A stretch of 8,564 bases of DNA. Origin: Arenicellales bacterium. GTDB lineage: Bacteria > Pseudomonadota > Gammaproteobacteria > BMS3Bbin11. The stretch is from positions 1-8,564 of the forward strand of contig JARFQC010000079.1 in NCBI GenBank assembly GCA_029287965.1, in the 5' to 3' direction. The notes under the pieces are model-generated. The model saw only the letters and a program-made list of their open reading frames with translations. It searched no databases and was not told the origin of the DNA. The position numbers and the translations under genes were made by a program. How positions within the stretch are numbered: the stretch's first letter is position 1; every line of letters begins with the position of its first letter. Positions 1 through 5,390 of the stretch are shown one piece after another.

Positions 1-432
1 GAGGGCATACAAACCGTGCATCTGGACTCGGCGGAATGGGTGTCTGAGTTGGGTCCGGAAATCCTCAAGGTGTTCCTCGTCAATCCGGAGCAGCTCTCCG
101 CACTGGAACTGAACAGCTACATCGACCACCTGGAAGTAAACGCCCAGAGCACTGATCGCTACCGCCTGGCGTTATGGCAGAAAATATCTGCGCCATTGGC
201 GATTGCGGTCATGGTACTTCTGGGTATCCCGTTTGTGTTTCGCCATGTGCGCAGCGGCGGGGTGGGCAGCACCTTGTTCCTCGGCATGATGCTGGGCCTC
301 ACCTTTTTCGCCATGGCCAAGGGCTTTGGCTTCCTCGTGCTGATCTATGGCATACCGCCCATAATGGGTGCGTTTACACCGCTGATCATGTTCATGATCA
401 TAGCCGTGGTGATGCTGCGGAAAGTCGCCTGA
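1..432 (+). CDS. lptG: LPS export ABC transporter permease LptG (3' end, partial)
   Basis: This is the C-terminal 143 residues of LptG; the start lies upstream of the window and the frame is open from base 1. LptG pairs with LptF in the inner-membrane LptB2FG transporter, which extracts lipopolysaccharide and passes it to LptC, LptA and LptD. The visible part begins at the end of the periplasmic domain. It then has the LptF/LptG-type junction (YIDHLE, then RYRLALWQKISAPLA at about residues 54-68) and three hydrophobic segments at about 63-80, 87-107 and 120-138. The YGIPPIMGA motif between the last two helices is typical of LptG (E. coli has YGIPPIIGA) and separates it from LptF. The protein ends RKVA, as expected for a complete C-terminus. 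The RDD gene downstream is convergent, and a REP composite starts 12 bases after the stop. Confidence 0.93.
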   Translation, partial: EGIQTVHLDSAEWVSELGPEILKVFLVNPEQLSALELNSYIDHLEVNAQSTDRYRLALWQKISAPLAIAVMVLLGIPFVFRHVRSGGVGSTLFLGMMLGLTFFAMAKGFGFLVLIYGIPPIMGAFTPLIMFMIIAVVMLRKVA

Positions 433-444
433 TCAACGATCCTT

Positions 445-600
445 TGTAGGAGCGGCGGCCCCGCCGCGCATGTTCAACATCAAAGGTGGGAGCGATAACC
501 TATCGTGATCTGCTTATATTTAGATATTTATCGCGATAGGCTATCGCTCCCACAATACTTAACTACCTCCGACAAATCGCGGCGAGGCCGCCGCTCCTAC
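445..600. repeat. Composite REP element: two nested inverted REP pairs (locus 1)
   Basis: Four REP-like units are arranged as a pair within a pair. The outer units start with TGTAGGAGCGGCGGCC at 445-460 (+) and, inverted, at 586-600 (15-base exact match), each with its own small hairpin (GCGGCG/CGCCGC at 452-467; a similar one at 579-594). The inner units start with GTGGGAGCGATA at 486-497 (+) and inverted at 542-553 (12-base exact match), each with a GATA/TATC mini-hairpin (about 493-504 and 535-545). Head motifs of this sort are known from pseudomonad and xanthomonad REP sequences. The element lies between convergent lptG and the RDD gene. On the + strand the outer stem is followed by GGG and eight Ts (604-611), so it may also terminate lptG transcripts. 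Confidence 0.85.
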
Positions 601-1049
601 GGGTTTTTTTTGGTTTCGGGTTTCTTGACGACCAGGCACGTGCCCGATAACCGGTCATGCAGTGATCGCCTGTCACGGTCGAAGACCATCCACACGTAGC
701 CTGACCCGGCCAGCAGCCAGGAAAGCAGTGCGGCCCAGAAGCGTTTTACCGAGGCGCTGCGGTTAACGAGGTGGCCCTCGCAATCAGTCAGGTAGGTGTG
801 CCATGCCCGCATACCCGGCGTCTGGCCGCTGCGCAGCCAGAACCAGCTGAAATACAGATAACAGATCGCAAAATACCAGGCCACCTTGCCTGCCTGTATA
901 TACGGGTCGGTGTCACGTATGCCTTCGGGTATCAGCAGGAAGGCGAGTGTGGAGACGAACAGCAGGGCAAAGACCAGCATTGCATCGTACAGGATGCAGG
1001 CCAGAACACGGATCAGGCCGGCGGGCTGAAAACTGGATTTGCTATTCAT
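597..1049 (-). CDS. RDD family integral membrane protein
   Basis: This encodes a 150-residue inner-membrane protein of the RDD family (named for conserved Arg-Asp-Asp positions). Its molecular function is not established in most bacteria; some members have been linked to ion transport. Visible family features are R14 and D22 in the first helix (about 13-40), a second hydrophobic stretch (about 58-72), the GQTPGMRAWHTYLTD signature (about 75-90), a third segment (about 104-121), and the FDRDRRSLHDRLSGTCLVV ending (about 123-141). The full family length is present. ATG at 1049 is the only sensible start, although no clear Shine-Dalgarno sequence precedes it. The RDD gene is convergent with lptG. 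Its TAG stop is inside the outer REP arm, and the last residues (PETKKNP) are encoded by the A/T-rich edge of the repeat, so the tail may have been reshaped by the insertion. Confidence 0.85.
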   Translation of the reverse strand: MNSKSSFQPAGLIRVLACILYDAMLVFALLFVSTLAFLLIPEGIRDTDPYIQAGKVAWYFAICYLYFSWFWLRSGQTPGMRAWHTYLTDCEGHLVNRSASVKRFWAALLSWLLAGSGYVWMVFDRDRRSLHDRLSGTCLVVKKPETKKNP

Positions 1050-1090
1050 GTTGGCATTCGACTTGCTATCTGTTTTTGCGTGCAGGATTG

Positions 1091-1106
1091 CATTTGTTCA
1101 CAAATG
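1091..1106. promoter_or_regulatory. Perfect palindrome CATTTGT-TC-ACAAATG, possible operator
   Basis: This is a 7-bp perfect inverted repeat with a 2-base centre, 42 bases upstream of the RDD start codon. The half-site CATTTGTT recurs at 1141-1148, exactly 50 bases from the first copy and so on nearly the same helical face. This looks like a binding site for a dimeric regulator, but the regulator is unknown and no convincing promoter could be aligned with it. Confidence 0.35.
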
Positions 1107-1202
1107 ATAGAAATAGGGTAAAAAAGCGTGAGAAAGACATCATTTGTTAAAAAGCACTTTATAAAGAAGCAGTAAGTGATTGATATATAATTCAAATAAC
1201 GC

Positions 1203-1223
1203 ATTGCCTAAAAAATAGGCAAT
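1203..1223. other. 8-bp perfect hairpin in the AT-rich block
   Basis: ATTGCCTA (1203-1210) and TAGGCAAT (1216-1223) form an 8-bp perfect stem with an AAAAA loop. It sits in the most AT-rich part of the window: by hand count 1141-1230 has 23 G/C of 90 bases. No T-run follows on either strand, so it is unlikely to be a simple terminator. It may be an operator or part of an unwinding region. Confidence 0.35.
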
Positions 1224-1282
1224 TTAAAGTGGCTTGTTATATCTGCAGGCTTTCAGTCATTTTCTTGCCGGATGTACACAGA

Positions 1283-1307
1283 CTTATCCACAGCTTTTGT
1301 GGACAAG
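1283..1307. promoter_or_regulatory. Inverted pair of DnaA-box-like sites
   Basis: TTATCCACA at 1284-1292 (+) matches the canonical DnaA box TTATNCACA. The complement of 1298-1306 reads TTGTCCACA, one base away from it. The two 10-base arms (CTTATCCACA and TGTGGACAAG) are inverted with a 5-base spacer and could also form a hairpin. A weaker match (ATGTACACA, two mismatches) lies at 1272-1280. The sites flank the AT-rich block at 1085-1260. They could mark a DnaA-regulated or DnaA-titrating site, or an origin-like region; neighbouring genes are not the usual oriC neighbours. Confidence 0.5.
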
Positions 1308-1355
1308 AATTATCGGCTATTTGGGTATAAGTTGACCAGCCCGGTTCCTGCCCGG

Positions 1356-1388
1356 CGGTCCCTGAAAGGGCTATGGCCGATTTTTTTT
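1356..1388 (+). terminator. Terminator-like hairpin with an eight-T run
   Basis: CGGT (1356-1359) can pair with GCCG (1376-1379), and CCCT (1360-1363) with AGGG (1367-1370), leaving a GAA loop and a bulge at 1371-1375. The stem is followed by A and eight Ts (1381-1388). No + strand coding gene ends here: the nearest upstream + gene is lptG, 0.9 kb away, and the genes on both sides run on the minus strand. It may therefore end a short non-coding transcript starting somewhere between about 1260 and 1345. No strong promoter for one is evident. Confidence 0.35.
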
Positions 1389-1421
1389 AGTTCAAGCCTG
1401 CCTGAAAGTGACACTGTTGGA

Positions 1422-1471
1422 GGGTACGCTGCGAGTGCAACTGCAATCGGTCTTCGCCACGTGTCGTACCC
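1422..1471 (-). terminator. Possible 3' hairpin of the aldehyde dehydrogenase transcript
   Basis: GGGTACG (1422-1428) and CGTACCC (1465-1471) form a 7-bp perfect inverted repeat directly after the dehydrogenase stop codon, with a shorter GCGA/TCGC stem inside. No T-run follows on the minus strand, so any role in termination or mRNA end stability is weakly supported. Confidence 0.25.
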
Positions 1472-1473
1472 GG

Positions 1474-2910
1474 CTAGATTTCGGCAGAGCGTATCACCAT
1501 CATTTTTTCGACCGTCATGTCTTCGTAGGTATAGCGGATGCCACCGGTGCCATGGCCGGAGACCTTCAACCCGGCGAAAGGCATCCAGTCCACCCGGAAT
1601 GCAGTGTGGTCGTTTACCATGACTGCCGATGCTTCGAGATGCTTGTATGCCCGCAGAGCGGTGTCGAGACTGGTGGTAAACACGGCCGCCTGAAACGAGA
1701 AGGGTAGAGCGTTGGCCCGGCGTATGGCCTCATCCATGTCACTATATGAATAGACGCAGATGACCGGTCCGAAAATTTCATTCTGGCTGATGGTCGATGA
1801 GTCTGGTGGATCGAGCAGGACCGTTGCGGGATAACAGCGCGCCGAAATCGGTGCACCACCGCTAACCAGGCTGGCACCATCGTTGACCGCTTCGCTGACC
1901 CACTGATTGATGCGTTCGACTTCCTTCGGTCGTATCAATGGACCGATATCTGTCTGGTCCGAGGTCGGGTCACCGACCTTCATTGCGTTGCCGAACTCTG
2001 CCAGCTTGTTGGCCACGAACTGTGCTTGTGATGCCTCGACATAGACACGCTGGACAGATACACAAACCTGGCCTGCGTGATAAAAGCCTGCCTTGGCGAT
2101 CAGTGGCAGGGCATCATCGAGGTCTGCATCCGGTGCGACGAGGACCGGGGCAGCACCCCCGTGTTCCAGTCCACAGCGAGTGCCCGGCGCCAGTTTCGAG
2201 CGCAACATCCAGCCAACGCGTGCACTGCCGATAAAGCTGAAGAAGGCAATACGTTCGTCGCCGACCAGCTGTTCTATCGTTTCGTTGCTATCGGTTACGC
2301 AGGCCTGGCACCACTCGTCGGGCAGGCCGGCTTCTCTCAGCATGGACACGAAACGCATGCACGACAGGGGTGTATCGCTGGCAGGCTTGATGATCACCGG
2401 GCAGCCTGCTGCAATGGCAGGACCAACCTGGTGTACGATCAGGTTGAGTGGGTGATTGAAGGCGCTTAGTGCCGCAACCACACCAATGGGCTCACGGTGA
2501 GTGAATGCCAGTCGATTGGCCGAAGCGGCGTTGACACCCATGGGTATCTCACGACCTGCCTCGGAGCGAAGCAGTTCGGCGCAGTTTTTGACTCCATCGA
2601 TCGCACGCGTGACCTCGACGCGCGAATCAACAAGCGGCTTGCCTCCCTCGCGCGCAGATTCGACGGCGAGGTGTTCGAAGCGGTCCTGCATGATGGCTGC
2701 TGTTTTTTCGAGAATTGCAATGCGTTCTGCGCCACTCAGCCAGCGATGACGATCAGCGAGCAGCTTAGCGGCGGTCTCCAGCGAGAGCGATATTGCCTTT
2801 GCATCGGCGATTTCGCATGAGCCAATGATAGAACCGTCATAGGGAGATACGACCTCGTGCCGGCCGGCGCTTTCGGCCCCGGGTATCATCAGGTGGAAGT
2901 CTTCGGTCAT
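1474..2910 (-). CDS. NAD(P)-dependent aldehyde dehydrogenase family protein
   Basis: This encodes a 478-residue soluble enzyme of the aldehyde dehydrogenase superfamily, which oxidises an aldehyde to its acid with NAD(P)+. The catalytic set is complete: the oxyanion-hole Asn at N152 (AFNHPLNL), the cofactor Lys at K175 (IIKPAS), the FIGSARVG turn (226-233), the general base E249 (LEHGGAAP), the nucleophile C283 (GQVCVSVQRV), and the E378/F380 motif (EIFGPV). The length is normal. ATG at 2910 is chosen because GAGGAG lies at good spacing before it; an in-frame extension to 2964 would run into the REP element. The position that is usually Glu in NAD-preferring enzymes is S178, so NADP+ use is possible (inference). 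The GQVCVSVQR context recalls lactaldehyde or non-phosphorylating glyceraldehyde-phosphate-type branches, but the substrate cannot be assigned. The gene lies downstream of, and probably with, the acetolactate synthase gene. Confidence 0.9.
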   Translation of the reverse strand: MTEDFHLMIPGAESAGRHEVVSPYDGSIIGSCEIADAKAISLSLETAAKLLADRHRWLSGAERIAILEKTAAIMQDRFEHLAVESAREGGKPLVDSRVEVTRAIDGVKNCAELLRSEAGREIPMGVNAASANRLAFTHREPIGVVAALSAFNHPLNLIVHQVGPAIAAGCPVIIKPASDTPLSCMRFVSMLREAGLPDEWCQACVTDSNETIEQLVGDERIAFFSFIGSARVGWMLRSKLAPGTRCGLEHGGAAPVLVAPDADLDDALPLIAKAGFYHAGQVCVSVQRVYVEASQAQFVANKLAEFGNAMKVGDPTSDQTDIGPLIRPKEVERINQWVSEAVNDGASLVSGGAPISARCYPATVLLDPPDSSTISQNEIFGPVICVYSYSDMDEAIRRANALPFSFQAAVFTTSLDTALRAYKHLEASAVMVNDHTAFRVDWMPFAGLKVSGHGTGGIRYTYEDMTVEKMMVIRSAEI

Positions 2911-2939
2911 GGCGGTCTCCTCGCGTTCGATGCTGGTTG

Positions 2940-3066
2940 TGTTGGAGCGGCGGCCTCGCCGCAAAATTCGGGATAACGGATTGTATCCTCAGTGGGAGCG
3001 ATGGCTCATCGCTCCCACAGGAACTGACTGGTTAAGACATGTCGCAGCGAGGTCGCCGCTCCTACA
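2940..3066. repeat. Composite REP element: two nested inverted REP pairs (locus 2)
   Basis: This element has the same plan as 445-600. The outer arms are TGTTGGAGCGGCGGCC (2940-2955) and, inverted, 3051-3066 (two mismatches across 16 bases), each with a local hairpin (GCGGCG/CGCCGC at 2947-2962; an imperfect one at about 3044-3059). The inner element is a 27-base palindrome at 2992-3018: GTGGGAGCGATG, the loop GCT, then CATCGCTCCCAC, with 12 bp of perfect stem. A GGATA/TATCC hairpin (2971-2988) lies between the outer and inner arms. The element fills most of the 174-base gap between the synthase and dehydrogenase genes, so its RNA would fold in the middle of a shared transcript. Confidence 0.85.
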
Positions 3067-3084
3067 GTTATATATTCGTTATAC

Positions 3085-4719
3085 CTATATAGGGCATACC
3101 AACTCACCCAGTTTTTCTGTCAGCTTCATGTTCTCCGAATAATCTACCGGACAGTCGATGATCACGACTGTATCGTCGCGGACGGCCTGTTCAATGGCGG
3201 GAATCAGTTCATCCGCCGCCTGCACACTATAGGCTTTGGCGCCGAAGCTTTCTGCGTACTTGATGAAATCCGGGTTGCGGAAGTCGATATGGCTGTCGCG
3301 CCCATAGTGACGCATCTGGTGCCAGCGGATCAGCCCATACTGCGAGTCTGTCCATATGATGATGACGATCGGTGTGCCAATACGCAACGCGGTCTCGATC
3401 TCCTGTGAATTCATCATGAATCCCGCGTCCCCGGTTACTGCCACGACGGTACGATCCGGATGCTGCAGCTTTGCAGCGATGGCCCCGGGCACGGCAATGC
3501 CCATCGAGGCGAAACCGTTGGAAATGATACAGGTATTGGGGCGTTCGGCCTGGTACATGCGCGCCATCCACATCTTGTGTGCACCCACGTCGCTGATGAC
3601 GATGTCTTCCGGGGCCAGTACCTGACGCAGGTCCCACATGATTTTTTGCGGTTTGATCGGGAAGCCATTGTCATTGGCATGCGTTTCCATCTCTTCCACG
3701 ATAGTCTTGCGCAGCGTCATGGCGAGGTGCTTCTGATGCGGCTCGGCAAGGCCGGCGATTGCATCCAGCGCCTTGGCGATATCGCCGATCACTCCGCAGG
3801 CGACGATATAGTGTGCATCGACCTCGGCAGGGGAGAAATCTATATGAACAATCTTGGCCTGACGATTCACATTCCACAGGTGGGGGTGGTATTCGACGAT
3901 GTCGTAGCCGACACAGATGATGACATCGGCACGATCGAATCCGCACGAAACGTAGTCACTGGCCTGCAGGCCGATAGCACCAAGTGACTGTTTGTTGGAA
4001 AAGGGAATGATGCCCTTGGCCATGAAGGTATTCGCTACCGGTATATTCAGCGTTTCCGCGAAGGAGGTCAGCGAGGATGATGCTTCGCCACGGATGACGC
4101 CGTTGCCAGCCAGGATCAGCGGGTAACGCGCAGTGGAAATGATCTCGGCTGCCTGCTTCAGCTTTTCCTCCTGTGGCATCGGTGCACGAGGGCACTGAAC
4201 GACGAGCGGTGTCTTGTCCGGTATATCCATGTCGGCGATATTTTCCGGTAAGTCGATGAAACTGCCGCCGGGCTTTTCAATCTGCGCGACCTTGAAGGCC
4301 TTGCGGACGACCTCGGGGATAATCTCCGGTTCACGAATCTGGATGCTGTACTTGGAAACCGGCTCGAACAGCTTGACCAGGTTTACAATCTGGTGACTTT
4401 CCTTGTGCAGGCGGGTCGTTGCCCCCTGGCCAGCAATCGCAACGATGGGAGCACGGTCCATGTTTGCGTCGGCAAATCCGGTCAGCAGGTTCGTGGCACC
4501 GGGTCCCAGCGTTGACAGGCACACTCCCGCCTTGCCGGTCAGACGCCCCTGCACGTCTGCCATGAATGCGGCTCCCTGCTCGTGGCGGGTGGTGATGAAC
4601 TTGATGGGGCTGTCGAGCAGCACGTCCATGACGGCGATGTTCTCCTCACCGGGGATGCCGTAAATATAGTCTACGCCTTCGTTTTCCAGGCAGCGCACGA
4701 GTAGTTCGGCTCCTTTCAT
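3085..4719 (-). CDS. alsS: AlsS-type acetolactate synthase (ThDP-dependent)
   Basis: This encodes a 544-residue ThDP enzyme resembling the catabolic, FAD-independent acetolactate synthase AlsS, which condenses two pyruvates to 2-acetolactate with loss of CO2. The N-terminal ThDP domain (about 1-165) has the activating Glu at E47 (TRHEQGAAF) and LGPGATNL (71-78). The middle domain is about 185-330, including GYDIVEYHPHLWN (271-283) as in AlsS. The C-terminal domain has SDVGAHKMWMAR (376-387), SNGFASMG (400-407), the metal and ThDP site GDAGF (430-434) with a second metal ligand at D458 (WTDSQYG), and PVDYSEN (524-530). ATG at 4719 follows AGGAG with a 6-base gap. No IlvH-type small subunit and no AlsD decarboxylase adjoin it. 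Another ThDP carboligase or 2-keto acid decarboxylase activity cannot be excluded. It probably leads the transcript that includes the dehydrogenase. Confidence 0.82.
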   Translation of the reverse strand: MKGAELLVRCLENEGVDYIYGIPGEENIAVMDVLLDSPIKFITTRHEQGAAFMADVQGRLTGKAGVCLSTLGPGATNLLTGFADANMDRAPIVAIAGQGATTRLHKESHQIVNLVKLFEPVSKYSIQIREPEIIPEVVRKAFKVAQIEKPGGSFIDLPENIADMDIPDKTPLVVQCPRAPMPQEEKLKQAAEIISTARYPLILAGNGVIRGEASSSLTSFAETLNIPVANTFMAKGIIPFSNKQSLGAIGLQASDYVSCGFDRADVIICVGYDIVEYHPHLWNVNRQAKIVHIDFSPAEVDAHYIVACGVIGDIAKALDAIAGLAEPHQKHLAMTLRKTIVEEMETHANDNGFPIKPQKIMWDLRQVLAPEDIVISDVGAHKMWMARMYQAERPNTCIISNGFASMGIAVPGAIAAKLQHPDRTVVAVTGDAGFMMNSQEIETALRIGTPIVIIIWTDSQYGLIRWHQMRHYGRDSHIDFRNPDFIKYAESFGAKAYSVQAADELIPAIEQAVRDDTVVIIDCPVDYSENMKLTEKLGELVCPI

Positions 4720-4749
4720 GGGATACTCCTAAAGGATTATTGTTGTTGA

Positions 4750-4758
4750 ATTATCTCA
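4750..4758 (-). promoter_or_regulatory. Probable extended -10 promoter of the acetolactate synthase gene
   Basis: On the minus strand these bases read TGAGATAAT, an extended -10 element (TGn plus GATAAT, five of six matches). It would give a leader of about 24 bases before the start at 4719. No well-spaced -35 is obvious, as extended -10 promoters allow; a TTGCAA lies too close upstream. Confidence 0.4.
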
Positions 4759-4778
4759 CATAGACCGGTTGCAATGGA

Positions 4779-4806
4779 TTGAGTTCAACACTGTCAGCCC
4801 TATATG
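4779..4806 (+). promoter_or_regulatory. Candidate sigma-70 promoter of the aspartic protease gene
   Basis: TTGAGT (4779-4784) and TATATG (4801-4806) are 16 bases apart, each matching four of six consensus positions. Transcription would start near 4813, about 28 bases before the protease start. The promoter would be back to back with the synthase promoter in a 121-base divergent gap. Confidence 0.35.
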
Positions 4807-4840
4807 AAAACCACGACACACAATTCGGTCTGAGTAGTAA

Positions 4841-5362
4841 ATGAACAGGAAAAGTCCGCATAAAATAGGCAAGGGCATGATCATCGCGGCATGGGTCGTC
4901 CTGCTGGGACTGTTGACCATGTATTTTTCCGGAGTCCTCGACCGGCAGTACAACCCGAACCAGTCCGTCCAGGTCAGAAGTGATCCGGCCGGTGACGTCG
5001 ATGTTGTACTCAAGCGCAACAAGTTCGGGCATTACGTTACCAGCGGAAAGGTCAACGGGGTGCCGGTCGAGTTTCTCGTCGACACGGGCGCGACGGACGT
5101 CGCCGTACCTGAACGCCTTGCGGACCGCCTGGGCCTCGAGCGCGGACAGGCAACCCGGTACCGTACGGCCAACGGTGTCGTGACGGGCTACCGGACCCGG
5201 ATCGATACACTCAGCATAGGGCCGCTGCAATTGCGCAACGTCGCCGCCAGCATCAGCCCCGGTATGGGTGACATGGATATACTGCTGGGGATGAGCGTGC
5301 TGAAAAATGTGGAATTTACCCAGCGGGGCAATGAACTGATACTGCGCGAGCACAGCCCTTGA
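4841..5362 (+). CDS. Membrane-anchored retropepsin-like aspartic protease (clan AA)
   Basis: This encodes a 173-residue protein with a basic N-terminus (R3, K4, K8, K11), one transmembrane segment (about 13-30), and a single retropepsin-like domain (about 60-170) predicted to face the periplasm. The catalytic motif is D81-T82-G83-A84 after VEFLV, followed by VAVPERLADRLGL and, near the end, ILLGMSVLKNVEF (147-159). These are features of the bacterial TIGR02281-type 'clan AA aspartic protease' family. Such proteins carry one catalytic Asp each and would act as dimers; substrates are mostly unknown. ATG at 4841 has only a weak ribosome site (GAGTAG); an internal ATG at 4877 would remove the basic leader, so 4841 is preferred. 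The gene diverges from the synthase and converges with the antiporter, with 28 bases between their stop codons. Confidence 0.85.
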   Translation: MNRKSPHKIGKGMIIAAWVVLLGLLTMYFSGVLDRQYNPNQSVQVRSDPAGDVDVVLKRNKFGHYVTSGKVNGVPVEFLVDTGATDVAVPERLADRLGLERGQATRYRTANGVVTGYRTRIDTLSIGPLQLRNVAASISPGMGDMDILLGMSVLKNVEFTQRGNELILREHSP

Positions 5363-5390
5363 TCCCGCCTGTTACGGCAGGGCTGGATGA

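Noticed and set aside
445..600. Repeats considered as a CRISPR array
   Set aside because: The units are inverted pairs of two families with unequal spacers, not direct repeats with regular spacers.
1332..1380. tRNA or tRNA-like remnant (contains GGTTCC)
   Set aside because: No cloverleaf with acceptor, D and anticodon stems could be drawn around it.
1272..1622. 116-codon + strand open frame across the DnaA-like sites
   Set aside because: It crosses the terminator-like hairpin and about 150 bases of the dehydrogenase 3' end in antisense, without a ribosome site or recognisable product.
2911..2964. 18-residue N-terminal extension of the aldehyde dehydrogenase
   Set aside because: Part of it is encoded by the REP arm, and a good Shine-Dalgarno sequence sits before the internal ATG at 2910.
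4751..5353. 200-codon open frame on the minus strand
   Set aside because: It is antisense to the aspartic protease gene, whose DTGA motif and membrane anchor are clear; the minus frame has no recognisable motif.
5363..5390. Bidirectional terminator between the protease and antiporter genes
   Set aside because: Only short, interrupted pairing (TGATCC/GGATGATCA and CCTG/CAGG) is visible and there is no T-run on either strand.
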